This document shows positions 23,557 through 33,450 of a stretch of 64,000 nt of DNA, in pieces; positions within the stretch are counted from its first letter, which is position 1; each line of letters opens with the position of its first letter. The notes under the pieces are model-generated. The model had not been told where the DNA came from. It ran no database searches and saw only the letters and a list, made by a program, of their open reading frames with translations. Location: the NCBI RefSeq assembly GCF_030646845.1, contig NZ_JAUSLE010000028.1:1-64000 (forward strand), written 5' to 3'. The position numbers and the translations under genes are program-made. The DNA comes from Rhodoferax sp. Its GTDB lineage: Bacteria; Pseudomonadota; Gammaproteobacteria; Burkholderiales; Burkholderiaceae_C.

Positions 23557-23961
23557 ATGACAACCCAGATCTTCGTCAACCTGCCCGTCAAAGACCTCGC
23601 CCGATCGACCGAGTTCTTCACCCGGCTCGGCTACAGGTTCGACCCCCGGTTCACCGACGAAAAAGCCGCCTGCATGATCGTGAGCGACGATATTTACGTG
23701 ATGCTGCTGCTCGAAAAGTTCTTTCAGACCTTCACCACCAAGCCCATTGCCGACGCCACCCAAAGCACCGAGGTCCTGATGGCCCTGTCCTGCGAAAGTC
23801 GTGCCAAAGTGGACGAACAGGTGCGCAAGGCGCTGGCCGCCGGTGGCACATCCCCCAGAGCACCGCAGGACCATGGCTTCATGTACGGGCACGGCTTTGA
23901 CGACCTGGATGGGCACATCTGGGAACTGTTCTACATGGAGCCCAGTGCCGTCAAGGATTGA
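23557..23961 (+). CDS. VOC family protein (glyoxalase-like)
   Basis: A 134-residue VOC protein: TQIFVNLPVKDLARSTEFFTRLGY at the start, MIVSDDIYVMLLLEKFFQTF, and the final metal-site module GFDDLDGHIWELFYME. Related to lactoylglutathione lyase-like proteins of unknown substrate. GGAG lies 5 bases before the ATG. Divergent from a TetR gene and likely its main target; two PhnB-like VOC genes follow. Confidence 0.87.
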   Translation: MTTQIFVNLPVKDLARSTEFFTRLGYRFDPRFTDEKAACMIVSDDIYVMLLLEKFFQTFTTKPIADATQSTEVLMALSCESRAKVDEQVRKALAAGGTSPRAPQDHGFMYGHGFDDLDGHIWELFYMEPSAVKD

Positions 23962-24051
23962 TATTGCCGCTTTACAGCGCGCCCATGGGCAGCCATAGTT
24001 CGTCGCCCACCACCCGCAGAATCTCTATCCCAACCGCAAAGGAGAACCACC

Positions 24052-24522
24052 ATGAGCACTGTCAAACCGACCCCTGAGGGCTTCCATGCCATCACGCCCT
24101 ATCTTGCCGTCAAGGGTGCGAAGGCCGCCATTCAGTTCTATCAGCAGGCCTTTGGCGCGAAAGAGGTTGGGCGCATTTCGATGCCCGGTGGCGCCGTGGG
24201 GCATGCCGAATTGCAGATCGGGGACTCCCGGATCATGCTGGCGGAGGAGATGCCCGACTGGGGCAACAAAAGCCCGACGACCCTGGGTGGATCGCCTGTT
24301 GGCATAGCCTTGTATGTCGTCGATGTGGATGCCACTTACCAGCGTGCGCTGGACGCTGGTGCGAAGGCGATCGAGGCCGTGAAAGACCAGTTTTATGGCG
24401 ATCGTGCGGGCTCCTTGCTGGATCCGTTCGGGCACAAGTGGCACATCCTGACGCACATTGAAGATCTGTCATTCGAAGAGATGCAGACACGTTGCGACGC
24501 GATGTTTTCCGCCAGCAAATGA
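24052..24522 (+). CDS. VOC family protein, PhnB-like
   Basis: A 156-residue PhnB-type VOC protein: HAITPYLAVKGAKAAIQFYQQAFGAKEVGRI, GHAELQIGDSRIMLAEE, and SLLDPFGHKWHILTHIEDL with the GHxW metal-site pattern. The family is structurally known, but no catalytic role is proven. AAAGGAGAACCACC precedes the ATG. It is the middle of three VOC genes in a row, 90 bases after the first. Confidence 0.87.
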   Translation: MSTVKPTPEGFHAITPYLAVKGAKAAIQFYQQAFGAKEVGRISMPGGAVGHAELQIGDSRIMLAEEMPDWGNKSPTTLGGSPVGIALYVVDVDATYQRALDAGAKAIEAVKDQFYGDRAGSLLDPFGHKWHILTHIEDLSFEEMQTRCDAMFSASK

Positions 24523-24565
24523 TTGCCTGGCTTTCAATCATGCACCTACTGAAAAAGGAGATCCC

Positions 24566-24964
24566 ATGAGAGTCGAGCCCTATCTGTTTTTCAACGGCCG
24601 CTGCGACGAGGCCCTGGATTTTTACAAGGAAGCGCTGGGTGCCGAAGTCACCATGCTGATGCGCATGAACGAGGGTCCCGAACCGCATCCGCCGGACTCC
24701 GGGCAAAAGATCATGCATGCCACCCTGCGCATTGGCGAGACCAGTGTCATGCTCTCGGATGGCAACAGCGCCACGCCCGCCAGTTTCCAGGGGTTCTCGC
24801 TCTCGATCGGGGTTTCCGACGAAGCCCAGGCCGAGCGGATTTTTGCCGCCCTGGGCCAGGGCGGCCAGGTCCAGATGCCGCTGGGAAAAACCTTTTTCTC
24901 GCCCTGTTTTGGCATGGTCGCAGACCGATTTGGCGTGGGCTGGATGATCATCGTGGCGCCCTGA
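24566..24964 (+). CDS. VOC family protein, PhnB/YjdN-like
   Basis: A 132-residue PhnB/YjdN-type protein: RVEPYLFFNGRCDEALDFYKEALGA, KIMHATLRIGETSVMLSDGN, and the end SPCFGMVADRFGVGWMIIV. It follows the previous VOC gene by 43 bases; AAAAAGGAGATCCC precedes the ATG at 24566. Likely co-transcribed with it, and the pair may be a recent or ancient duplication that diverged. Confidence 0.87.
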   Translation: MRVEPYLFFNGRCDEALDFYKEALGAEVTMLMRMNEGPEPHPPDSGQKIMHATLRIGETSVMLSDGNSATPASFQGFSLSIGVSDEAQAERIFAALGQGGQVQMPLGKTFFSPCFGMVADRFGVGWMIIVAP

Positions 24965-25049
24965 GGCATCCGATCGAAGCCCGCCAGGCGCTGAATGCAG
25001 GGCGGTGTGCAATGGGGTAATCTCGACGACACCCCTCGAAAGTACCGCC

Positions 25050-26135
25050 ATGCCCGACACTTCCCGCCATCCCATCCTCCAGATCAAGCCGCTCGGCTTC
25101 CCGTGGGAGACCATCGACCCGTTTCTGTTTTGCGTGTATCACGACGACGCCTACCCGCAGGGCAATGCGCAACTGGGGCCGGGTGCCTCGCTGGCTGGCC
25201 GCGACATGGGGCAGGACTTCAGCCGCAAGGACGGCTGGAGCATGTACCACGGCGCAGAAGTGCCGGGCTTTCCCTCGCACCCGCATCGCGGATTTGAGAC
25301 GGTGACCATCGTGCGCAAGGGGCTGATCGACCATTCGGATTCGCTGGGCGCAGCGGCACGATTTGGCGGCGGTGATGTGCAGTGGCTGACCGCGGGCAAG
25401 GGGGTGGTCCATTCGGAGATGTTTCCGCTGCTGAAAACCGACGCACCGAACCCGCTGGAGCTGTTCCAGATCTGGCTCAACCTGCCCGCATCGTCCAAGA
25501 TGTCGGCGCCGCACTTCACCATGTTCTGGTCCGAGCAGATTCCGCGTCAGCTGGTCACGGATGCACTGGGCCGCAGAACCGAGGTGACGGTGATTGCGGG
25601 CCAGCTGCAGGGCGTGAACGTCAACGCGGCGGGGGCGCCGGTGAGCGGACCGTTGGCGCCGCCGCCCGACTCGTGGGCGGCGCAGTCAGACGCCGACGTG
25701 GCGATCTGGACGATTCGCATGGCGCCCGGCGCCAGCTGGACGCTGCCGGCGGCCAAGGGTCAAGGCACGCGGCGTCAGTTGTATTTTTTCAAAGGCAGTG
25801 CGGTGTCCGTCGCCGGGCAGGGCGTGAGCCAGCATGCCGCCATTGAACTGCGGGGTGATGCAAGGCTTGAATTGAAAAACGACGATCAGGGTGCAGAAGC
25901 CGAGTTTCTGCTCTTGCAGGGGCGCCCGATTGCCGAGCCCGTGGCGCAATACGGGCCATTTGTCATGAACACCGAGGCCGAGATTTCGCAAGCCATTGCC
26001 GACTACCAGCGCACGCAATTTGGCGGCTGGCCCTGGCCCGACAGCGGGCCGGTGCACGGGCGTGACCCGGCGCGCTTTGCGCGGCACCCCGACGGGCGGG
26101 AGGAAAAACCGGCTGCGGTCGCCGCTCGATCCTGA
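25050..26135 (+). CDS. Pirin family protein
   Basis: A 361-residue bicupin of the pirin family. The N-terminal cupin has the metal-binding motif FPSHPHRGFETVTIV (two His) and VQWLTAGKGVVHSEM (His), so the iron site is complete; the second cupin reads LYFFKGSAVSV. Some pirins are quercetin dioxygenases, others regulators. The ATG at 25050 begins MPDTSRHPILQIKPLG; an in-frame ATG at 25005 adds 15 residues. Convergent with the BamE-like gene. Confidence 0.87.
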   Translation: MPDTSRHPILQIKPLGFPWETIDPFLFCVYHDDAYPQGNAQLGPGASLAGRDMGQDFSRKDGWSMYHGAEVPGFPSHPHRGFETVTIVRKGLIDHSDSLGAAARFGGGDVQWLTAGKGVVHSEMFPLLKTDAPNPLELFQIWLNLPASSKMSAPHFTMFWSEQIPRQLVTDALGRRTEVTVIAGQLQGVNVNAAGAPVSGPLAPPPDSWAAQSDADVAIWTIRMAPGASWTLPAAKGQGTRRQLYFFKGSAVSVAGQGVSQHAAIELRGDARLELKNDDQGAEAEFLLLQGRPIAEPVAQYGPFVMNTEAEISQAIADYQRTQFGGWPWPDSGPVHGRDPARFARHPDGREEKPAAVAARS

Positions 26136-26149
26136 AACGGGAACTCCGG

Positions 26150-26674
26150 TCAGCGGAGCTGCGGCCCGGTGTCCACCACGGAGGCGGTGGAGACAACCCG
26201 CAGGTCGCTGTTGAAGATCACCGTGAATATTTTCTTGTCCGATTCATTGGGGCCGTCGATATAGCGCCAGTCGTAATGCCAGGTCTTCTGGAGCTCAAAC
26301 GGGGTGATCTTCATGGGCTTCCCCAGCATCCTTCGCACCTCTTCCATTGCCATTCCAGGCTGGATTTTGGCAAAATTTTCCGGCGTCAACACCTGTCGCA
26401 ATGCGCTCATCTTGCCGTCCGTGCCGATGGTGATCATGTAGTTTTTCGCGCCTTCGGGCTGGCGGTTGTACTCGAAGATCCTGGCGCCGTTGGCACCCTC
26501 CCATATCTTCTCCGGCTCACCGAATTTCATCCGCACATCGCCCTCCGTGGCAACGCCTTCTTCCAGTTCGGCGATGCGCTGAACATCGCAAGCCGACAGG
26601 CCAATCATCAGGAAAAACAAGGACGAGATGACGCGGAATCTTCGAATGACCGGCCCGAAAGCGGTGGAAAACAT
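26150..26674 (-). CDS. BamE/OmlA-like outer membrane lipoprotein
   Basis: A protein of about 174 residues. The signal peptide VISSLFFLMIGLSAC ends in a lipobox (LSAC), so the product is a lipoprotein. The mature part has two short repeats with the SmpA/OmlA pattern: VATEGDVRMKFGEPEKIW and IQPGMAMEEVRRMLGKP, which in BamE binds outer-membrane partners. It is longer than BamE and lacks the BamE phosphatidylglycerol signature as far as I can see, so it is a paralogue. Start could be ATG 26674 or TTG 26680, the latter 6 bases from GGAGGGG. Confidence 0.78.
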   Translation of the reverse strand: MFSTAFGPVIRRFRVISSLFFLMIGLSACDVQRIAELEEGVATEGDVRMKFGEPEKIWEGANGARIFEYNRQPEGAKNYMITIGTDGKMSALRQVLTPENFAKIQPGMAMEEVRRMLGKPMKITPFELQKTWHYDWRYIDGPNESDKKIFTVIFNSDLRVVSTASVVDTGPQLR

Positions 26675-26772
26675 GTTCAAGATGAGCCCCTCCAAAAAGT
26701 TGACGATAACTGAAGAAACTGGCCGCGTCTATCGCTGCGGTACGCCAAGTCTGCACCAGAATGCAGGGCAAG

Positions 26773-26805
26773 AAAAAAGGCTCCTGCCAGTGATTGGCAG
26801 AAGCC
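26773..26805 (-). terminator. Rho-independent terminator of the tkt-gapA unit
   Basis: On the minus strand, GGCTTCTGCCA pairs with TGGCAGGAGCC (one internal mismatch) around ATCAC, followed by TTTTTT. It lies 48 bases downstream of the gapA stop. A clear intrinsic terminator. Confidence 0.85.
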
Positions 26806-26852
26806 TTGCTGCGGTCCCGTCCCGTCGACCGCGGGACTGACGGCGGGTCGAA

Positions 26853-27866
<1,014 letters not shown>

Positions 27867-27903
27867 TTAAAACCAGAAACCTGAGCCACCCCATGCGGGG
27901 CAA

Positions 27904-29943
27904 TTACTTGCGCAAAACCTTTTCCACGGTGTCCGCCACATTCTCGGGCGTAAAGCCGAAGAGCTTGAACAGCACCGGTGCTGGAGCCGACTCACCATAG
28001 GTGTCGATACCGACCACGGCCGCACAGCCGTATTTCCACCAGCCATCCGTCACACCCATTTCGACGGCGATGCGGGGTACGCCGGCCGGCAACACGCTGG
28101 TCTTGTAGGCCTCGCTTTGCTTGTCAAACGTGGTGTTGCTCGGCATCGACACCACGCGCACGGCTATTCTGCGGGTCGCCAGCAGTTCCTGCGCCTTCAG
28201 CGCCAGCTGCACCTCGGAGCCGGTGGCGATGATGACGGCCTGGGTCTTTTTCCGCAGGCCCACTTCGCTCGGCTCGGCCAGCACGTAAGCACCCTTGCTG
28301 ATGTCGCCCAAACCGCCCTTGGGCGCGTAGTTGATGTTCTGGCGGCTCAAGAGCAGCGCGGTCGGCTTGCTCTTGTTTTGCAGGGCCACAGCCCAGGCCA
28401 CGGCGGTCTCGGCCGTATCACCCGGACGCCACACGTCCAGATTCGGAATCAGGCGCAAGGATGCGGCGTGCTCGATTGACTGGTGCGTCGGGCCGTCTTC
28501 GCCCAGACCGATCGCGTCGTGCGTGAACACATGCACTACGCGCAGCTTCATCAGCGCGGCCATGCGGATGGCATTGCGGCTGTAGTCGCTGAAGGTCAGG
28601 AAGGTGCCGCCGTAAGGGATGAAGCCACCGTGCAGCGCAATGCCGTTCATGATGGCCGCCATGCCGAACTCGCGCACACCGTAGTTGATGTGACGCCCGC
28701 CGTTGCCCACACCGGTGAGCGAATCGAAACGAAGACTGGGTGTGCTCTTGGTGTTGGTGAGGTTGGAGCCGGTGAGGTCCGCCGAACCGCCCAGCAGTTC
28801 CGGCAGGGCGGCGGTGAATGATTCCAGCGCCAGTTGCGAGGCCTTGCGCGAAGCCACCGTCTCCGCCTTGGTGTGGGCGGCCACGGCCGTGTCCACCGCC
28901 ACCTGGTTAAAGTTCCTGGGCAACTCGCCTTTCATGCGGCGCACCAGCTCTTTGGCGAGGTCCGGGTAGGCCGCTTTGTAGGCAGCAAACTTGTCGTTCC
29001 AGGCGGCTTCAGCGGCGTTGCCTGCGGCCTTGGCATCCCACGCGGCGTACACGTCTTTTGGAATGACGAACGGCTTGGAGGGCCAGCCCAGCGATGCGCG
29101 GGTGAGCGCAATTTCTTCCGCACCCAGCGGTTCGCCGTGGGCCTTGGCGGTGTTGGCGCGGTTCGGGCTGCCGTGACCAATCGCCGTTTTGCAGATGATC
29201 AGTGTCGGGCGGTCGGTGGACTGCTTGGCTTCTGCAATGGTGCTGGCCACCAGCTCGGCGTTGTGGCCGTCGATGGGACCCAGCACGTTCCAGCCGCAGG
29301 CCACGAAACGCAGCGAGGTCTGGTCGATGAACCAGGGGGCCACTGCGCCGTCAATCGAGATGCCGTTGTCGTCGTACAGGGCAACCAGTTTGTTGAGCTT
29401 CCACGCGCCCGCCAGCGCCACCGCCTCATGGCTGATGCCTTCCATCAGGCAGCCGTCGCCCATGAACGAAAACGTGTGGTGGTTGACGACCTCGTGACCA
29501 TCGCGGTTGAACTCTTTGGCCAGCAGTTTCTCCGCCAGCGCCATGCCTACGGCGTTGGTGATGCCCTGGCCCAGCGGGCCGGTGGTGGTTTCCACGCCGG
29601 GTGTCACGCCTACTTCAGGGTGACCCGCGGTTTTGCTGTGCAGCTGGCGGAAGTTCTTCAACTCGCTCATCGGCAGCTTGTAGCCGGTGAGGTGCAACAC
29701 CGCGTACAGCAGCATGGACGCATGCCCGTTGGAGAGCACGAAACGGTCGCGGTCGAACCAGTGCGGGTTGGCGGGGTTGTGCTTGAGGTGCTGGCTCCAC
29801 AAAGCGACGGCCATATCGGCCATGCCCATGGGCGCACCGGGGTGACCCGAGTTGGCTTGCTGCACGGCATCCATCGCCAGAGCGCGGATCGCATTGGCCA
29901 TGTCGGCGCGGTTTGCGCTGCTTGTTTGTTCTGTATCAGCCAT
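27904..29943 (-). CDS. tkt: Transketolase
   Basis: A 679-residue transketolase: N-terminal [32 protein letters not shown], thiamine diphosphate motif [20 protein letters not shown] ending near YDDN, middle domain [18 protein letters not shown], and [18 protein letters not shown]. It links the pentose phosphate pathway and Calvin-type carbon rearrangements to glycolysis. Start ATG 29943 has GGAG 9 bases upstream; a TTG at 29952 is possible. First gene of the tkt-gapA unit; divergent from the AdoMet decarboxylase gene. Confidence 0.96.
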   Translation of the reverse strand: MADTEQTSSANRADMANAIRALAMDAVQQANSGHPGAPMGMADMAVALWSQHLKHNPANPHWFDRDRFVLSNGHASMLLYAVLHLTGYKLPMSELKNFRQLHSKTAGHPEVGVTPGVETTTGPLGQGITNAVGMALAEKLLAKEFNRDGHEVVNHHTFSFMGDGCLMEGISHEAVALAGAWKLNKLVALYDDNGISIDGAVAPWFIDQTSLRFVACGWNVLGPIDGHNAELVASTIAEAKQSTDRPTLIICKTAIGHGSPNRANTAKAHGEPLGAEEIALTRASLGWPSKPFVIPKDVYAAWDAKAAGNAAEAAWNDKFAAYKAAYPDLAKELVRRMKGELPRNFNQVAVDTAVAAHTKAETVASRKASQLALESFTAALPELLGGSADLTGSNLTNTKSTPSLRFDSLTGVGNGGRHINYGVREFGMAAIMNGIALHGGFIPYGGTFLTFSDYSRNAIRMAALMKLRVVHVFTHDAIGLGEDGPTHQSIEHAASLRLIPNLDVWRPGDTAETAVAWAVALQNKSKPTALLLSRQNINYAPKGGLGDISKGAYVLAEPSEVGLRKKTQAVIIATGSEVQLALKAQELLATRRIAVRVVSMPSNTTFDKQSEAYKTSVLPAGVPRIAVEMGVTDGWWKYGCAAVVGIDTYGESAPAPVLFKLFGFTPENVADTVEKVLRK

Positions 29944-30071
29944 CTGTACCAACTCCGGGAAAGTTCTGGGGGGTGTTAGGGGAAACCCGGCATTTTACCG
30001 GTCGCGGCCAAGCCGCCGATTTGTTCGGTCTGCAAACCGGTGCGCGACCTGCAATGCGTATAGTCTCACCC

Positions 30072-30452
30072 ATGCAAGGACTCCACCTGACCGCCGATCT
30101 TCACCAATGCCGTTGTGACCTGCGATGGCTGGCCGACGCCGCCCTGCTGGGTGAGCGTTGCCTGCAGGCTGTGGCCGCTGCCGGCCTGCAGGCCGTGGCG
30201 CAAGTGTTTCACGCCTTCCCCGCCACCGAGCATGGTCCCGGCGGCGTCACCGCCACCGTGCTGCTGGCCGAGTCGCACCTGTGCGTGCACACCTGGCCCG
30301 AGCAACACGCCGTGACCCTAGATGTTTATGTCTGCAACTTTGGTGGCGACCACTCAGCGAAAGCGCACGCATTGATGGCGGCGCTGATGACGCTGTTCGA
30401 GCCGGGGCACGTGGAGCGACACAGCCTGCTGCGCGGAGCGGTTGCCGCATGA
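30072..30452 (+). CDS. speH: S-adenosylmethionine decarboxylase proenzyme (SpeH-type)
   Basis: A 126-residue, pyruvoyl-dependent AdoMet decarboxylase of the short class. The self-cleavage region reads VLLAESHLCVHTWPE: cleavage before the Ser makes the pyruvoyl group, and the His and Cys that help catalysis are present. The product, decarboxylated AdoMet, feeds spermidine synthesis. Start ATG 30072 gives MQGLHLTADL; there is no ribosome-binding site, and a TATAGT box ends just 7 bases upstream, so the message may be leaderless. It overlaps the murU start (ATGA). Confidence 0.88.
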   Translation: MQGLHLTADLHQCRCDLRWLADAALLGERCLQAVAAAGLQAVAQVFHAFPATEHGPGGVTATVLLAESHLCVHTWPEQHAVTLDVYVCNFGGDHSAKAHALMAALMTLFEPGHVERHSLLRGAVAA

Positions 30453-31231
30453 CGCCGACCAAAGCCATGATCCTGGCCGCCGGGCGTGGCGAGCGCATGC
30501 GGCCACTCACCGACACCACCCCCAAACCGCTGTTACCGGTGCAGGGCAAGCCCCTAATGCAGTGGCCGCTGGAAGCGCTGGCGCGTGGCGGCTTCGCCAG
30601 TGTGGTGGTGAACACGGCCTGGCTGGGGCAACAGATTGCACAAACGTTTGGCGATCATTTCACGCTGCAGCCCCCGTCAAATAAGCTTAACCAGCTATCA
30701 AATTCGGAGCAACTGCACATTGCCTATTCGCACGAGGGGCAGGACTTCGGTGGCGCGCTGGAGACTGCGGGCGGCATCGTGCGCGCGCTGCCACTGCTGG
30801 GCGATGTGTTCTGGGTGCTGGCTGGCGACGTGTTTGCGCCCGACTTTGTGTTCAGCCAGGACGCCGTGGACCGTTTCGCCGCCAGTGACCAACTGGCCCA
30901 TATCTGGCTGGTGCCCAACCCGGCACACAACCTCCGGGGCGATTTTGGCTTGAGCAGCGCGGGCCTGGCACTCAACCAGGCCGACGTGAAATACACCTAC
31001 TCCACCATTGGCCTGTACCGCAGCCAGCTGTTTGCGCCGCCCTGGTGCGACATCCCTGCGGGCAACGCGCAGGGCGTCAAAGCCCCACTCGCGCCGCTGT
31101 TGCGCGCGGCGATGGACAATGGCCTGGTCAGCGCTGAACTCTACCGCGGCGCCTGGACCGACGTGGGCACGCCCGAGCGGCTGCAATCACTGAATCAGGT
31201 CCCTGCAACCGGACCGAACAACCCTGACTGA
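30449..31231 (+). CDS. murU: N-acetylmuramate alpha-1-phosphate uridylyltransferase-like nucleotidyltransferase
   Basis: A 260-residue sugar-phosphate nucleotidyltransferase: AMILAAGRGERMRPLTDTTPKPLLPVQGKP is the NTP-binding loop, LETAGGIV and VLAGDVF (metal Asp) follow, and the C-terminal YSTIGLYR and WTDVGTPERL close the site. MurU acts in peptidoglycan recycling, making UDP-MurNAc. Residues 71-88 (TLQPPSNKLNQLSNSEQ) are encoded by an interspersed repeat and have no counterpart in the fold; the frame is kept. Translationally coupled to the decarboxylase gene. Substrate assignment is from family resemblance. Confidence 0.83.
   Translation: MTPTKAMILAAGRGERMRPLTDTTPKPLLPVQGKPLMQWPLEALARGGFASVVVNTAWLGQQIAQTFGDHFTLQPPSNKLNQLSNSEQLHIAYSHEGQDFGGALETAGGIVRALPLLGDVFWVLAGDVFAPDFVFSQDAVDRFAASDQLAHIWLVPNPAHNLRGDFGLSSAGLALNQADVKYTYSTIGLYRSQLFAPPWCDIPAGNAQGVKAPLAPLLRAAMDNGLVSAELYRGAWTDVGTPERLQSLNQVPATGPNNPD
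30665..30711 (-). repeat. Comamonadaceae interspersed repeat inside murU, copy 5
   Basis: The minus strand reads GCTCCGAATTTGATAGCTGG, then TTAAGCTTATTTGACGGGGG and CTGCAG, matching the repeat seen between genes elsewhere in the window. It is in frame with murU and adds about 16-18 residues. The distal half of the repeat (AGCCCAATTTGGC) is missing. Confidence 0.8.
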
Positions 31232-31265
31232 TCTGGCCCCCATCCGTGCCAACTGGAGCTAACCC

Positions 31266-32663
31266 ATGAACCCCGCTACCACCACCGCCCTCTACGCCCA
31301 ACGCCGTGCCCGACTGGCCGGACTGATCGGGGCCAAGGGCATCGCCATCCTGCCCACCGCGCCCGAGCAACAGCGCAACCGCGACGGTGATTTCCTGTAC
31401 CGGCACGACAGCTATTTTTACTACCTGAGCGGCTTCACCGAACCCAAGGCCTGGCTGGTGATCACCGGCGACGGCAAGACCACCCTGTTTTGCCAGCCCA
31501 AAGACCTGGAGCGGGAAATCTGGGACGGCTACCGCCTGGGGCCCGATGCAGCGCCCGCCCAGCTGGGTGTGGATGCCGCCTTTTCCATCGCCGAACTGGA
31601 TGCCCGGATGCCCGCGCTGCTGGACGGGCGCGATGCGGTCTGGTACCCATTTGCCACCCACAAAAGGCTGGAGACCCGCATGGACGACTGGCTGGGCAGC
31701 GTGCGGGCACGGGTACGTTTTGGTGCCCTTTGCCCGGAGCAGCAGCGCGACCTGTGCGGCCCGCTGGACGAAATGCGCCTGATCAAGGACGTGCATGAGC
31801 AAGCGGTGATGCGGCGCGCGGCGCAGATCAGTGCCGGGGCCCACATCCGCGCCATGCAGCTCAGCGCCCGCATGCTGCGCGAAGGCAACGAGGTGCGTGA
31901 ATACCACCTGGACGCCGAGCTGCTGCACGAGTTTCGCCGCCATGGCTCGCAGTACCCGGCCTATGGCTCCATCGTGGCGGCCGGCGCCAATGCCTGCGTG
32001 CTGCACTACCGCGCCGACACGGCCCCGGTGCGCGATGGCGAGCTGGTGCTGATCGACGCCGGCTGCGAGCTGGATGGCTATGCGTCCGACATCACGCGCA
32101 CCTTCCCGGCTAACGGCAAATTCACCGGGCCGCAGCGCGCGCTGTACGAACTGGTGCTGGCCTCACAAGAGGCGGCCGTGGCCGCCACCCGCGCCGGCGC
32201 CCGCTTTACCGACCCGCACGACGCCAGCGTCAAGGTGCTGGCGCAGGGCATGCTGGACCTGAGCCTGCTGGACAGGAACAAGGTAGGTACGCTGGAGGAC
32301 GTGATCGAGAAACGAGCCTACTTCCAGTTCTACATGCACCGCACCGGCCACTGGCTGGGCATGGACGTGCACGACTGTGGCGGCTACGTGGAGCCGTCGG
32401 AGATCGGCCGGGTCAGCGAACGCAAGGACCCGCTGAGCGGTGAAGTCATCCGGGACCGGCCCAGCCGCATCCTGAGGGCCGGCATGGTGCTGACCATCGA
32501 GCCCGGCATCTATGTGCGGCCGGCCGATGGGGTGCCGGAGCAGTTCCACGACATCGGCATTCGCATTGAAGACGATGCCATCGTCACCGAGACCGGCTGT
32601 GAACTGATCAGCCGCGGCGTGCCGGTGGAGGCCGATGCGATTGAGGCGCTGATGCGGGGGTGA
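31266..32663 (+). CDS. pepP: Xaa-Pro aminopeptidase (aminopeptidase P)
   Basis: A 465-residue M24 metallopeptidase. N-terminal creatinase-like domain with YRHDSYFYYLSGFTEPKAWLVI; C-terminal pita-bread catalytic domain with ligands in LVLIDAGCELDGYASDITRTFP (two Asp), HRTGHWLGMDVHD (His), TIEPGIYV (Glu) and IGIRIEDD (Glu), so both Mn sites are complete. It removes N-terminal residues preceding proline in the cytoplasm. Starts 34 bases after murU, with GGAG 8 bases before the ATG. Confidence 0.93.
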   Translation: MNPATTTALYAQRRARLAGLIGAKGIAILPTAPEQQRNRDGDFLYRHDSYFYYLSGFTEPKAWLVITGDGKTTLFCQPKDLEREIWDGYRLGPDAAPAQLGVDAAFSIAELDARMPALLDGRDAVWYPFATHKRLETRMDDWLGSVRARVRFGALCPEQQRDLCGPLDEMRLIKDVHEQAVMRRAAQISAGAHIRAMQLSARMLREGNEVREYHLDAELLHEFRRHGSQYPAYGSIVAAGANACVLHYRADTAPVRDGELVLIDAGCELDGYASDITRTFPANGKFTGPQRALYELVLASQEAAVAATRAGARFTDPHDASVKVLAQGMLDLSLLDRNKVGTLEDVIEKRAYFQFYMHRTGHWLGMDVHDCGGYVEPSEIGRVSERKDPLSGEVIRDRPSRILRAGMVLTIEPGIYVRPADGVPEQFHDIGIRIEDDAIVTETGCELISRGVPVEADAIEALMRG

Positions 32664-32673
32664 GTGGCGGGGA

Positions 32674-33450
32674 TCAGCTGGCGATGCGCCTGGCGATGAA
32701 ACGGGCCAGCCAGTCGGGCGTCAGGCTCGTCAGACGGTAAAGCCAGATCGCCTGCAAGCCGACGGGCCAATGGACCTTGCCATACGACCCCTTGAAATCG
32801 GCGGCCTTCCAGATCACCCTGGCGACGTCCTCGGCGGTCAGTCGCACGCCGAGACGATCAGCGCTTCGGGCATTCAAGTCCTTGACCATTCCCGTGCGCA
32901 CATACAGCGGCATGATGTCCATGACCCGAATGTCATCCTTTTGCCATTCGACGTTCAAGCCTTCGGTCAGGCCCCGCACCGCAAATTTGGTGCTTGAATA
33001 GGTTGCCAGCGACGCCTGGCCATAGACCGCTGCCGTTGAAGACAGGTTGATGACGCGCGCCCTGGGTGTCGAACTCAGGTAAGGCTTGGCATGAAAACAG
33101 CCATTCAGCATCCCCTTGAGGTTGACGTCGACCAGGGCGTGATGCCGGGACAGCGCGTTGGACTCAAAGGGACCCGAGATCAGAATGCCGGCGTTGTTCA
33201 CCAGCACGTCGAGACGACCACAAAGACTGTGGAATTTCTTGAGGGCCAGATGCCAGTCATCGGAACTGGTGACATCCAGGTGGAGGGGTGTTGCACTTTG
33301 CGCGCCCAGCTCCTGCGACAGGGTCAGGAGCGCAGCCTGATCGATGTCAGCCAGGCCCACGAACCAGCCACGCTGCGCGAACAGGCGTGCGGTCGCGCGA
33401 CCGATCCCGGTGGCCGCGCCTGTGATGAGTATGCAGGATCTAGTGTCCAT
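32674..33450 (-). CDS. Short-chain dehydrogenase/reductase (SDR) family oxidoreductase
   Basis: A 258-residue classical SDR: ILITGAATGIGRATARLFA (TGxxxGIG cofactor loop), VNNAGI, LSSTAAVYG with catalytic Ser, and YSSTKFAV (YxxxK). The residue after the second strand, ADIDQ (Asp), favours NAD(H). C-terminal LYRLTSLTPDWLARFIARR is as in SDRs that act on bulky alcohols/ketones. It overlaps the end of the fused monooxygenase-esterase gene by 11 bases, so they are co-expressed; the SDR could oxidise an alcohol to the ketone that the monooxygenase uses. Confidence 0.88.
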   Translation of the reverse strand: MDTRSCILITGAATGIGRATARLFAQRGWFVGLADIDQAALLTLSQELGAQSATPLHLDVTSSDDWHLALKKFHSLCGRLDVLVNNAGILISGPFESNALSRHHALVDVNLKGMLNGCFHAKPYLSSTPRARVINLSSTAAVYGQASLATYSSTKFAVRGLTEGLNVEWQKDDIRVMDIMPLYVRTGMVKDLNARSADRLGVRLTAEDVARVIWKAADFKGSYGKVHWPVGLQAIWLYRLTSLTPDWLARFIARRIAS

